Origin: Datisca glomerata
Taxonomy: Eukaryota > Streptophyta > Magnoliopsida > Cucurbitales > Datiscaceae
Direction of reading: 5' to 3'
Length of the DNA: 64,000 bases
Assembly (NCBI GenBank): GCA_003255025.1
Contig: QANY01007271.1
Location: forward strand, 434,001 to 498,000
Position 1 is the first letter of the stretch, and every line of letters starts with the position of its first letter. Below are positions 26,479-37,900 of this stretch, piece by piece. A program made the position numbers and the translations under genes. The notes under the pieces are model-generated. The model had not been told where the DNA came from and made no database searches. It was given only the letters and a program-made list of their open reading frames with translations.

Positions 26479-27850
26479 AAAATCTCAACAGTACTGATAC
26501 TTGTCTTCCTTGCTAAGTATGATCGTCCTCCTTGTCGAGGATCTATAAAAAAATATAGAGAACTCGAAGGAGAGGAGAATCGGGTGGTGGTTGCCTCGTC
26601 TTAGGGGTAACTCAGACGAGAAGCTTGGAACCGAAGGCCTGTAAGACTTCTTTATCCGAGCTTTTCGTCTGAGTTACCCCTATTCAATTTTGTCGTGACT
26701 CATGCGCGCGTCACCTCTTCTGTTATTTAAGGCCATTAATATACTTGAGAGTGGAGGCATTAATGGTGCGTGGGTGCGCATAAAGGAGCATGTTTCCTCG
26801 ATGTGTCACTTCATTTTTGACGCATCGTTTGAATGACGTTTGGTCTTCTAAAATTTTCCTTATTGGTTCGTGAAACGGTCGCTTAATAGGGCATAAGATA
26901 GCCTTAATGGCCGTCATCATATCCCTATTTAATGCCCCTTAAATGAGCGGTTTCCTTCTTCTAGGCCTATAAATAGACAATTTTCCTTTTCATTTCCTTC
27001 ATCTTCTCATTCTTTACAGAATCAAAACTTTTATTCTTATCCCAATTTCCTCTTTCTTTCTTGAGAGAACAGTGATCCTTTCGCTTCTAGGGCCTCTTCC
27101 GTTTGGGGCTTCCTCTTGAGATCCTCTTGGTTTTCCTTCCCATGATTGTTGTTTTCCTCTCTATCATCTTTTAAATACCGTTCCTCAAAGTCACGCTGTT
27201 CCGTTAGTGGTGATTTTCTTGTTGTCGATAAAACTGTATGGTGAACTCTTTGTCTCCATTGGTGATTGCCTTATAGTTGCAAAGCTACTCTGTCACAAAA
27301 CCTTATCCTTGAAAAAGGCTTGTAACCCAGCAGATAACCTTGAACTTTATTTATATTAGTAATATTTTCTCGTTATTAATGTGAATGAAATTTTTTAATC
27401 TTTGACTCATTTTAGCTAAGTTCTTGTTCATTTTCTTTTTCGTAACATTTTGTAGTCTTAAGAGCTATGCTTTAGTAATAAACATTCCTCGAGTAGGCAA
27501 AGTTTTACTTTTACCTCAGTCAAGCTTGGTTTGGACAAGACCTTAATCCTCATTCCGTTCCTACTTCTTTGTTGCTCTGAATTATGAATGTTCTAAGTAT
27601 TAACTCCCACTGGTATAAGCTGCGAGGTCATTCTTACCTCGAGCTCGAGTGGGCCCAAAGATGGACTTCATCCTTCCTTTTGGGCTGCCCCCTCCGAAGG
27701 AAGCCGGGGGTCGTACAAAAATTTTGTAACCTTTATGAAGTCTGTGTACTCACATTCGAGAGGTCTGGTCGGGCGGACCTACCTCAAATTGGGAGTTTAA
27801 CCTTTGTCATTTAGTCAGACATACATTCTCTTGGTTGAGCTTTTTCCCGG
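26479..27850. other. Retroelement LTR or leader-like block with hairpin and TATA box
   Basis: No protein domain is supported. A 23-bp inverted repeat (26603-26625 with 26659-26681, one mismatch) flanks a 33-bp loop. TATAAATAG lies at 26968-26976 after GGCC, followed by a TC-rich leader, as in plant LTR promoters. The GC content is higher than in the surroundings. The frame at 27584-27814 resembles nothing known. The block lies between hAT and copia sequences and may be part of a third element. Confidence 0.4.
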
Positions 27851-28326
27851 CATTCACTGATGTAGATTAGGGTGGCTCGATTAAAGATAATAGATCGACT
27901 ACCGGTTATTGTACAAAAGTTTGGGGTAATCTGGTAACTTGGAGAAGAAAGAAGCATGTTGTGGTAGCTAGAAGTAGTGTCGAGGCAAAACGTAGAACCC
28001 TTGCTCAAGGGGCTTGTGAGCTGATTTAGATCAAGAGATTACTTAAGGAGCTGCAACATCAGAGGCTAAATCCATTGAAGTTATCGTGTGATAATAAATC
28101 GACTATTAGCATAGCACATAACCCAGTTCATCATGATAGAACCAAGTATATGGAGGTAGATCGTCATTTCATTAAGGAAATAATTGAACTATGGGTGTTG
28201 TGTGTTTGGTCTATGTACCAAGCAGTCAGCATATAGCGGATATATTCACAAATTGCTTGTCTAATAAGTTTTTTGAAGGATTGATTCGCAAGCTAGGCAT
28301 GTGGAACTTGTATACACCAGCTTGAG
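27850..28326 (+). pseudogene. Ty1-copia RNase H C-terminal fragment
   Basis: Plus-strand codons read TTGYCTKVWGNLVTWRRKKH, VVARSSVEAK, IKRLLKELQHQ, LKLSCDNKSTISIAHNPVHH, DRTKYMEVDRHFIKE and then a decayed QHIAD-like end. This is the C-terminal RNase H part of a Ty1-copia polyprotein, which removes RNA during reverse transcription. It has an in-frame stop near 28026 and a frame change near 28195. Everything upstream of RNase H is missing. It lies immediately before a polypurine tract and LTR on the same strand. Confidence 0.85.
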
Positions 28327-28577
28327 TGGGGGTGTTGAAATATTTGTATTTTCCTAATATGTAAATACTCAATAATATCCTCTAAAGGATAGAATTATTA
28401 GTTATTATTTAAATTTTGTATTTCCTTATTCCAGGAGCTGTTAGTTAGGTTCTTTAATTCTAGGGTTAGTTGTTATTTTCTCTTTACTGACCTGACTTGT
28501 AAATCTGTCTATAAATAGGCTTGTAATCAGTAATATAAAATCATCAGAGATTAATTATTCCAATCTCTTTTACCACA
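28326..28577 (+). repeat. Copia 3' LTR with polypurine tract
   Basis: GAGTGGGGG at 28324-28332 is a polypurine tract directly before TGTTGAAATATTTG, the start of a roughly 245-bp LTR. The LTR contains TATAAATAGG near 28512 and ends near TACCACA at 28577. No 5' partner was found in the window, so the element is truncated upstream. The exact right edge is uncertain. Confidence 0.7.
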
Positions 28578-28699
28578 AACCTGCTCGTATTTTGTTGAAT
28601 ATTTAGATTGAGTAGTATTAAAATTGAATGAAAGTTGGTGTATGGAGTGATGAATATTTTATTGAGTATTGATGTTTTTAATTTAATTATTTTTACTAT

Positions 28700-28822
28700 T
28701 TTTAAGAAGATTTATAATTGCAGTCGAATCGATTGCAAGTAGCCGAATCGAACCGATTACTTCAGTTCGATTTTACAAAAGTACATTATTAATCGATCAA
28801 ACTGAATCGCGCACACTCCTAG
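28700..28822. repeat. Probable hAT right terminus
   Basis: GAATCGATTGCAAG, CCGAATCGAACCGATTA and TCAAACTGAATCGC repeat a CGAATCG-type subterminal word. The segment ends GCACACTCCTAG, whose complement CTAGGAGTGTGC matches the usual terminal inverted repeat of plant hAT elements. If this is the right end of the 24.5-26.5 kb transposase element, copia-type DNA is nested between them. The left end was not found. Confidence 0.5.
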
Positions 28823-28829
28823 TTTTTTC

Positions 28830-30220
28830 TAGTATATTTCTTCTCATATTTATAGGAAATATGTCCCCTCCTGTCGAGGATGCTAATAGGAAGGGTTAAT
28901 GTTTCTCTGATATAAGAAGTAGAGCTCAAATCTCAATAAACTAAATCAATTCAGCACAAAAAAATCAGTGAAAAGGTTAGGCCTGATTTTGTTTTTTTGT
29001 TTTTTAACCTTTTGTTATTAATCAATATGGAATTCAATTGCTCAAATGCAATATGATCTATCATGTTCGTAGGAACAGAAGACGACCTCAGTCTTTAATT
29101 ATATAAGGAATCTGTCGAATTTTCATAATGAAACAGTTATTGTTGCAGAGTATTTGTTTCTTATGGTTATTTGGATTGGACGACACACTTCCCCAGATAA
29201 GGAAACTGTAAGAATCGTCTCATCTCCATGATGCCTTCTGATGCCTTAGCTTGTCGATGTCAAGAACGATATCATGTGGTTGCTGTCTTGCAGGGATAAC
29301 ATATTTTTCTTCATGTTCACAAGCCTACCTACAGAGTTTTTACGCATCCTACTACAATAAATTGATATGTCTCCTCAAACATGAGACGTGCTTTTTGAAA
29401 AGTATGGATAGTTTATGGCATTTACGATGGTCTAATTATCTTTTTTCTTTTAATTTATCAATATCGATTTTCATGCTAATAGATTTGAATTATTGAGTGA
29501 GTGCAAGATGAATGACCGATCTATTGAAAATTACGTCTCTCATATTCATAGGAACAAGAGATAATGCAGCTGAAGCAAACAATGCTTTATTGAATATTTC
29601 TTTCATAATAAGAAAAAAAACAGACAAAACAAACCATTGAAAGCGACAAAAAGTGGCCGGCAATTTTAAATTATTTCCCAACATTCTAGTATGATTAACT
29701 TAATCTTTTGTCATAAACGTTGTCCAAATTTACACCTAAAATATAAAGATTACATCTTAAAACATTGTCGTATTGATTGGAGTGGGGTGGGGTGGATCTT
29801 CCTTCAAATCCGGGGCACAAGATGAAAGATGTGGGTTCATGTGTCCACCTTCAATATTCAAATTGGGAAATCTTCTATTTTTCTCTTTCAACACAAAGAC
29901 AAAAAACACATTACTCAACCCCTAATTTGTTTTCTTCTCCTTTTCATCAATTAGATATAACTTATCTTCTTTGGCCTTTTTCTTCCAATTGCCACTTACT
30001 ATACAACATATCTTAATCAACCCCAAACGAGATGGCCTACCATTAAATTTTTCACTCATAACATACAAATTACATCCAAACTTAGGATAAAATGACTCCA
30101 ACTCAAAATTGGGTAAGTGTAAAAGTTGGGTATACTGAACTATATTTGCTAACCTAGTTGTTAACAAAGCTGAGTAATTAGCCTAGTGAAACGAGAATGA
30201 ATATTAATTTTGGGAGGGGG
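28830..30220. other. Intergenic stretch downstream of GA3ox
   Basis: I see no supported gene. Several moderate open frames (29251-29496 and 29777-30016 forward; 29490-29684 and 29922-30167 reverse) show no domain words. The last few hundred bases before 30220 must include the 3' UTR of the minus-strand GA3ox. Confidence 0.45.
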
Positions 30221-31671
30221 TTACCCAACTTTTACTCTATTGTGATCATTTACATCCATTAATCCATTGAGAGGAGCACAAAGCCTAACTGTTGAAAGTG
30301 CCTTGTTGAAATGCTTTGCCTTAGTGCCAAGGTACTCAGTCCAAGTCACTGAGCGGTACAAGGGAGGTTGTGTTGGGCCTACTAGTTTTGCAAGAGGTGA
30401 GATTTGGATACTAGTGGGTGGCCCATATAAGTATGCAATGGATAGTCGTTGCCGGGTCCGGTTCACCACTGCCCGGTGGAGCACACTCGGGTACAGCCCG
30501 TTTGATAAAATGTGGAGGAGGTCTCCTACATTGATCACTAGCGCACCCGGGATGGGAGGGACGGTGACCCACCCGGTTCCCTCTTTAAGGACCTGTAAGC
30601 CACTGGTGTTGTTTTGGTAAAGGATTGTGAGTAGGGTTGAGTCAGTGTGAGCAGCTAGACCCATGGCCCGATCCGGGTCCGGACAAGCAGGGTATGAATT
30701 CATTTGCAAAGCAGCTTTTCCCCCTCTGAAATCACCATTCGGGCCACCCCATTGTATGTCTTCCTTGGATATGCCCAGTGAGCCCAGCATCAGCCACATG
30801 ATCCTCCCGGCTAGTTTCTTCATTTCTTGCTCATATTCTTCAATGATATCACTAAACAAAATTCCAAAAACAAAATCAATAATAATATATTTATATGAAG
30901 TTGAAGATTCTATTTTTTTTAATTGGTGCCAAACAAATTAAATAGGACAACGGTTTTTTTTTTAAGATTATTTTCAATAAAATCAGACCATTATCTTTTC
31001 AGTGGGTCCAAAGCTCTCATTGTTATCTTTGCTAATTGCATTAATAAAAAATAATAAAAAAGGACATTGTGTAGGCTATAGTTCTTTCATTNNNNNNNNN
31101 NNNNNNNNNAAAAAAAAAAAAAAAAAAAGAGAATGTTCTTAAAGAGTTTTTGACGTGCATGAGCAGAGGTTAAGTACCAGAATTTGCTATAATCTTGGGG
31201 CCAAAGCTGTAAAAATTGTTCAAGTGGCGACCCAACAATAGTGAATCCCTCAGACCACATACGCTTCGAGAAAAACGAAGAAATCCTCGCGACGCCATAG
31301 CCGGACATGCCGTCGGGAAGACGAGCGGCTTTAAGTTTCTGTTGGGTAGGCAAGGAAAAGAGGTTTCTACCAATACTCTCAATGTCATCAAGGAGAGATT
31401 GACAGACCCCATGATTAATGACTTGAAAAGCACCCCAATTTTTGCAAGCATTGCCAATGAGTTTAAGGGAGTTAGGGAGAGAGAGATCAATGATTGGAAT
31501 AGATTCAGATGAGGTAATCATGGAATTATCTGCTGATGGGTAATCATGATTATGATCAAGTTGAGTCCATGCATAAGAGTCAGGTAATTCTTCTAATGAG
31601 TTGAAATCAGGGTGTTTTTGGAAGGGTTGGATAGGGTGGGATTTGAAGGCATCTGAGAGTCTCGAAGGCAT
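30221..31671 (-). CDS. GA3ox: Gibberellin 3-beta-dioxygenase (GA3ox)
   Basis: This 2-oxoglutarate/Fe(II) dioxygenase 3-beta-hydroxylates GA9 and GA20 to the bioactive GA4 and GA1, the last activation step of gibberellin synthesis. Exon 1 is 31671-31178 and exon 2 is 30851-30221. The intron splits a cysteine codon and has GT and AG borders. The product is 374 residues, near the family's usual 350-380. It begins MPSRLSDAF and carries SGYGVARISSFFSKRMWSEG and GSP.EQFLQLWPQDY. The iron ligands are His233 and Asp235 (AAHTDST) and His290 (VLHRA), and the 2-oxoglutarate pair is Arg300 and Ser302 (RLS). All key residues are present and there are no in-frame stops. The 326-bp intron contains an assembly gap. 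Expression control may use the TC-rich leader. The next gene left on the other strand is the EGF-like gene, 18 kb away. Confidence 0.96.
31092..31109. other. Assembly gap (18 N) beside poly-A
   Basis: Eighteen undetermined bases are followed by 19 A residues (31110-31128), inside the GA3ox intron. The gap lies outside the coding exons and splice sites, so it does not affect the protein call. The true intron length is unknown. Confidence 0.99.
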
Positions 31672-31682
31672 AGTGAAAAGTT

Positions 31683-31917
31683 GTGAGAGAGAGAGGGAGA
31701 GAGTGAGAGTGAGTGAGTGAGTGAGTGAGTGAAAATGTGTAGGTTTGAAAGAAGAGTGTTAGAAGAAGCAGTTGTGAGAAAACATGGGAGGATAAAAAAG
31801 GAGGAAGATAAGGTGAAGATATATGAAATAGGATGGTGTTAAGTGAGTATTTATAGAGATGTGTGTGATGGAAGGGAATAAAGATGTTGACAAGGCTTCC
31901 CCCCAAACACAAACAAT

Positions 31918-31953
<36 letters not shown>
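31683..31953 (-). promoter_or_regulatory. GA3ox core promoter and TC-rich leader
   Basis: Read on the minus strand, TATAAATA (plus 31848-31855) lies about 177 bp upstream of the ATG at 31671. Between them is a pyrimidine-rich leader with CACTCACTCACTCACTCTC-like repeats (plus 31683-31731). A second pure (TC)n tract of about 35 bases (plus 31919-31953) lies roughly 65 bp upstream of the TATA box. GA/TC tracts in plant promoters can bind BBR/BPC factors, but here this is inference only. Confidence 0.65.
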
Positions 31954-31956
<3 letters not shown>

Positions 31957-34663
31957 GGTGGTTTTTTTATGGGTAATGAAGAAGAAGACAAAAGGTTTTT
32001 TTATGAGAGTTGATGAAAGGAGACAGAAAAGAAAGGGAGAGTAAATGTTTTTACATCGGACAAGAGAAAGAACAAATTGTTAAAGGACTCTATTGTCCTC
32101 CACAAATATTTATAACTAACAGAAAAATGTGCATCTCATCACAAAATAGGTTTTGTTTTTTTTTATAGTTCCCCTTCTTAAGTTAATTAAAATCTGAACT
32201 TGGAATCAAAATACTTTACCTAAAGTCTATCATACCCCTATGGATTCCTATCAAAATAATTTTTTCGAAAGAGAAGTATTTATTTTCTTATTTCCTTATA
32301 CCTCTAATTTATTTTCTTTCCTATTTTCCACTTTTCTTGTTTCCTTATTTATATGGTATATTTATTATTTTATATTTGCTTTCCTTTTTTCACGTTCCTT
32401 ATTTCCATATTTCCATATTATGTGCCTGTCCTTTATTACTTTATTATTTCCTTTCCCTTTTTTTTCCAACTTTCCTCATTTTCTTATTTTCTTACTTGTA
32501 TGTTCAGTTGCTATTTTCTTATATACTCCACTTTCCTTATTTCCTTACTTTCATATTTATGTCTCTCCTTTATTTGTGCCTCTCCAGGTCTTGTACTTGA
32601 TAGATAAATGTCATCTTATGAGATACCATTATTATCAAAATTATAGTTTAATCGTCACAGCTTTGAGAGGAGGATTCCTAAGCCACTAGAACTCCTCAAA
32701 TCCTCTATAAATGTCAAGCCCTAGATCATAACATGGTATCGTCTTTCTAGCTCTTTATAATTTTTTTATAATATTTTGTAATCTCGATCATACATTGACT
32801 TTATAATTAGAGTGTATTTTAATTAAATAACACATCGGTGTCAAGTTAATTCTCTTACGCTCTATTGTATTGTATTCGGCTATAGATCTACAAGAAACAT
32901 GTAGCAGCTTGACAATAGATTTTTGTATGTATATGTACTACATTTCATATGATTTCTATAGTGTATAAACATGAGGGGTTATGTTTGAGGATCGCAATAG
33001 GAAGGGTTATGTTTATGAAAACGTGACCGTCCATGCAAAAATGAACGGTCACGATCACTTTAACACGTGTCAAGGTGAAAGACAATTTTTTAAAATTTTA
33101 TTTTATGTTTTATGTTTTATCATTTTTAAGATTAATTTAGATCATCCATTCTCGAACGGTCAATATTCAATAGGATTATCTCCTATGTGTAAGAGAATGA
33201 TGGAACTTAAGAAAATCTTAATCCCTTTAATCCTCATGGTGGTAAAGTGAAGGATGAAACATGAGAGAATATTCTTGATCCCCTCATGGTGGCAAAGGGA
33301 CCCAAAAAAAGTAATTTTGAGGAGTAGTTAATCATTGAAGTACAGGGAAAATTCGTCCATCATTTAATACCCCTCAAAGGGCAAATTCGTCCTTCACTTA
33401 CACAGTAAAGATGAGTGCTCCAATGCAAATTATAGATGAGCATGGAAAACTTGTAGGCTTCGTCATATCCAAGAAAAGTAGTAAAGTTTGTTTTGGTTTT
33501 TTGCGGTTAGATTAGTGTTTTTGTCCTTTGCACCAAAACTTTACTGGGGCTACTAAGAAGCCACGTCAACTTTACATCAACATTTTTGGATTGTCTTAAA
33601 GCGGTTTTTCGGTGTTGATATTTGGACAGTTCCTGATTACCTCAATTTTTCATGTTTCTTTTTCCTCACCAGTCTTCCCATGTATTCTTCCCTTTTTCCC
33701 CTCACACATCATAGACGAGAAGTTTCAAGTTGCTCTCGTTTTCATTTTACCCATGGCCTCTCTATACACTCTTATGTGGTTGTCATCCATACACATTAGA
33801 CGAAGAAGACAAAGAAGACAGATATAAAATCATTTTGCTCATGACTCTCTATATAATATAAGTTGAACATCATATATATGTATATAACAAGTTTTCTGAA
33901 CACATAATATGTGTATGAGACATGTTCTCGTGAGTGTTACTACAAACATGTATAATAGACAATGTTCATGCACATGAGATTCACGTGACACAACATGTCG
34001 AGATCGACTTTTTAGGTTAAATATATTTTCAAAATAAAGTTTACTAGAACAAACAGTATCATACATATGACTTGAGGGGGCAATTGTCCCTCCATGATGC
34101 ATAATAATGCATAAAATTGTCAAATTATGTACTATTTGCTCCTCTGTTCCCATCTCTAAAATTACATCTTTATTTATTATTTTTAGTGAATTATATACTA
34201 TTCTATCCCTTTCAAAATTATTAAATCACTAAACGAGTTAAAGATAATAGAATTTCTCATAAAATTTAGTTGACAAATAGATGTGTTACATACCAAAGTT
34301 TACGCATCAGCAACTTAAAATACTATACATGGAAGATTATGAGATATTATATTTTTTTTGTCGAAGGAGATATTATAATTAATGTAGATAAACATGAAAT
34401 ATTATGCGATATTATAATAACGCGGATACATAAATATGCATGATTGAGCCTCACTTTGCTAATAAATTTATGAAATTTTGTCAGTCTAAGGACTCTTCTT
34501 AAATTGGCGCACTTAAACGAGTAAAAAGATATATGCAAAATTGTATGTATGATGATACGAAAGTTGTTATAGTAGTTCAGCACAATTATGAGTTGTCACT
34601 GTATAAATTCTTACCTTAGACATGATAAAAATATATAAGAAAAATAAACTCATACATAATTAT
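31954..34663. other. Intergenic stretch upstream of GA3ox
   Basis: No gene is supported. Plus 32265-32580 is strongly pyrimidine-rich with repeated TTTCCTTATTTCC words, which creates artefactual hydrophobic open frames. A small perfect inverted repeat (CGTGACCGT with ACGGTCACG) lies near 33023-33053. CCTCATGGTGG(T/C)AAAG occurs twice near 33230 and 33285. The part nearest 31950 holds the distal GA3ox promoter. Confidence 0.45.
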
Positions 34664-34950
34664 TGAAGAAAATAGTAGAGATGTTAGAGATGGACAAAGA
34701 CAGAGAAGCAAGAAAAGAATAAGGAAGCAGGTGTTCGAAGCAAGAAGGAATAAAGAAAGAAGAGAGTGAAGCAAGAAATGACAAATTCTGAATAATGCAA
34801 TTCATTGAAAGAGAAAAAAGACACCCTAATTATATCTTTGATAGAAAGGACTCGCTATGATTAAAAGAGATAAAGCCAACTAAAGACTAACTAAAAGCAA
34901 TCTGTTAAAACAACTAACCACTATTACATATATTTACATTATTCTTAACA
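34664..34950 (-). repeat. Copia 3' LTR
   Basis: On the minus strand it starts TGTTAAGAATAATG and ends TTTTCTTCA, giving canonical TG...CA ends. It is 287 bp long, colinear with 39269-39555. CCCCCTTTC on the plus strand at 34951-34959 is the complement of the polypurine tract that directly precedes it. Confidence 0.93.
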
Positions 34951-34960
34951 CCCCCTTTCA
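34951..34960 (-). other. Polypurine tract
   Basis: The minus strand reads TGAAAGGGGG immediately before the TG of the 3' LTR. This is the plus-strand primer site of the copia element. Confidence 0.85.
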
Positions 34961-34974
34961 AACTGATGTCGGGG

Positions 34975-37900
34975 GTGATGGGCATCAGCTTGCTTCTTAA
35001 GAATGTAAAACGAGGAGTTGATATTGGCTTTGTAAAGAGATTAGCAAGTTGGTTTTTAAGTCAATATGCTTCACTTGAAGATCTTTCCTGACTGCTCTTT
35101 CCCTAACAAAATGATAATCAATTTCAACATGCTTAATTCTAACATGAAAAATAGGATTAACAGCTAAGAAAATAGCAGAGGTATTATCACAATATAATAT
35201 ATGAGGAAAAACTAGGTAGAAATGTAAATCACAAAGAAGTTGCCTAATCCAACTTAATTCAGCAGAAGTATTTGCAAGAGCTTTGTACTCTACTTCAATA
35301 GAGGACCTAGCAACTGTGGGTTACTTTTTGACACTCCAGGAGATATGATTAGCTCCTAAGAAAATAATATAACCTGTTGTAGAGCGTCTGTCAGAAGGAT
35401 CCCCTGCCCAGTCAGCATAACTAAATTCTTGAACAAGGAGGGATCCTGGTTTATAAGTTATGCCATAAACCACAGTACCTGCAATGTATCTCAAAATTCT
35501 TTTAACAGTAGTGAAATGAGCAGAAGTAGGTGCATGCATAAATTGACATACACGGTTCACAACAAGACTAATATCAGGTCGAGTAAATGTTAGATACTGT
35601 AAGGATCCAACAATGCTTATATATTCTGTAATATTTGACAAAGGAGAACCAGAATGGTTATACATAAGGGTTTTAGTAGAACAATGTGAGTTGCAAGGTT
35701 TAACATCAAGCATTCCAGCTTTGGACACAAGATCAAGAGCATATCTATGTTGGTTCACAAAAATTCCAGAATCTATACTACTTATCTCAAGGACTAGAAA
35801 GTAGTAAAGACTACCTAAATCAGTCATCCCAAATTCAAGTTTCAGATCATAAATAAGTTGATTTATATAAGCTGTATCAGTATCGGTTAATATAATATAA
35901 TACCTAAATAAGCTATATCAGTATCGGTTATATAAGTTTACATAAATAGGTAAATATGTGAGAGACTTATCTTTTACGTGGACAAAAGGAGAGGAATCTG
36001 CCTATGAGGCAGTGAACCCGATAGTAAGAAGATGAGAGGTGAACCTGTCAAACCAAGCTCTCGGAGCTTGCTTCAGGCCATAAAGAGATTTATGTAACCT
36101 GCAAACGTGATTTGGAAAAACAGAACTAACAAAGCCAGGGGGCTATTCCATGTAAACTTCTTCATTTAACAAGCCATGTAGAAAAGCGTTTTTAACATTT
36201 AATTGCCTCAAGGGCCAATTATAATGAATAGCAAGAGACAAAATTAATCTAACAGCAGGCTTTTTAACAACATGACTAAAAATTTCATTGTAATCTAATC
36301 CTTCCTCTTGGTGATACCCTTTAGCAATTAACATAGCTTTATGTCGAGCTATAGTTCCATCTGGGTGATATTTGAACTTGTAAACCCATTTACAACCAAC
36401 TAAATTTTTACCTTGTGGCAGAGGAACCAAAGTCCAAGTCTTCTGATTTTATAAAGTAGTGTACTCTTATTTCATAGCGGTAACCCAATCAGAATTTTAG
36501 AAGCAGAGACAAAAGAAGTAGGCTCCGTGACCTTGGACAACAAAGATGCAGCATAAATTTTTTTCTTAGAAATTCCAGATTTGATCTTGCTTGCATGCTG
36601 TGAGTATTAGTAGGTGGTAGCATATTAGGAATTGAAGTTGGCTGTGTGTGTATGAGCAGGTTCAATATTCAAATCAACAGAAAAAGCATTAGAAATATCA
36701 GGAAGAATAACAACAGTTTCAGGAAGAGAATCAACATTAATATTAGTAGGAAAACTAGTATTAGAAAGCCTAGATCCATGATTTTGAGTACTAACATAAT
36801 TAATATTGTTACAATGTACACTGGAGATAGTATAAAATTTATCACGTGTAGAATGTAAAGCATCAAAATTTTTGACAGCATGCTCAATATTAACCGACAG
36901 TAAAGAATGTAAAGCACCGGAATTTTTTACAGCACATTCAGTACTAACAATATAGTCTAAAGGTGTATTAACAACATAATTGTTTTTTATCAAATTCTGA
37001 TATGGGATTTCATCAAAAATAACATTTCTAGAAGTGTAGGTCTGTCCAGATGAAGCATCATAGCATAAATATCCCTTATATTCCAAGGCATAGTCGAGAA
37101 ACACACATTGAATAGACATAGATTGAAGTTTATATATCATGTATGGTTTGAGATAAGGATAACAAGCACAACTGAAAACTCTAAGGTATTTATAATCAGG
37201 TATTATACCAAATAAAGCTTCACAATGAGACTTATTATTCAAAACAGAAGTAAGCATTCTATTAATAAAAAAGACAGCTGTAGCAAAATCATTATACCAA
37301 AATTCCAAAGGGAGAGAAGCAGTATGAAGTAAAGTAAAAGTAGTCTTAACTAAGTGCCTATGCTTCCTTTCAACAACCCCATTTTGTTCTGGGGTGCAAG
37401 AACACGATTTTTGGTGTACAACACCATGTGTCTTAAGGTAAGACTTGAAGGACAAACTGGAGTATTCACCACCTTCATCTGGTCTTAGGATTTTGACCCT
37501 TTTAGATAATAAGTTCTCTACAAAGGGCTTAAACCTTTGAAAAATATAGGAGATATCAGATTTTTGAATCATAGGAAAATCCAGGTATACCTAGACATGT
37601 CATCCATAAATGAAACATAATAACAATATCCTTTAATAGAAACAATAGGAGAAGGCCCCCAAACATGACTATGCAAGAGCTGAAGAGGAGAATTAGAGAC
37701 AGATTGAGATAAAAGAAAAGTCAATTTTGTCATTTTACTCATTATATAGCTAGTACATTTACAATCATCGCAAGTAGAAAAGGATTTTGAAACACAAAAT
37801 ATTCCTGCTTTATTAAAAATCTGCCTAAAAATTGAATTTGAGCAATGACATATTCTATTATGTCATATTCTATCTAAGGACTTGGTACCAATTAAAGCAA

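Noticed and set aside
30267..30941. Forward open frames opposite GA3ox exon 2
   Set aside because: They are antisense shadows of the strongly conserved minus-strand dioxygenase exon.
32240..32689. A 149-codon hydrophobic open frame that looks like a membrane protein
   Set aside because: The DNA is a TTTCCTTATTTCC-type pyrimidine-rich repeat. All three forward frames are open and hydrophobic, which is an artefact of composition.
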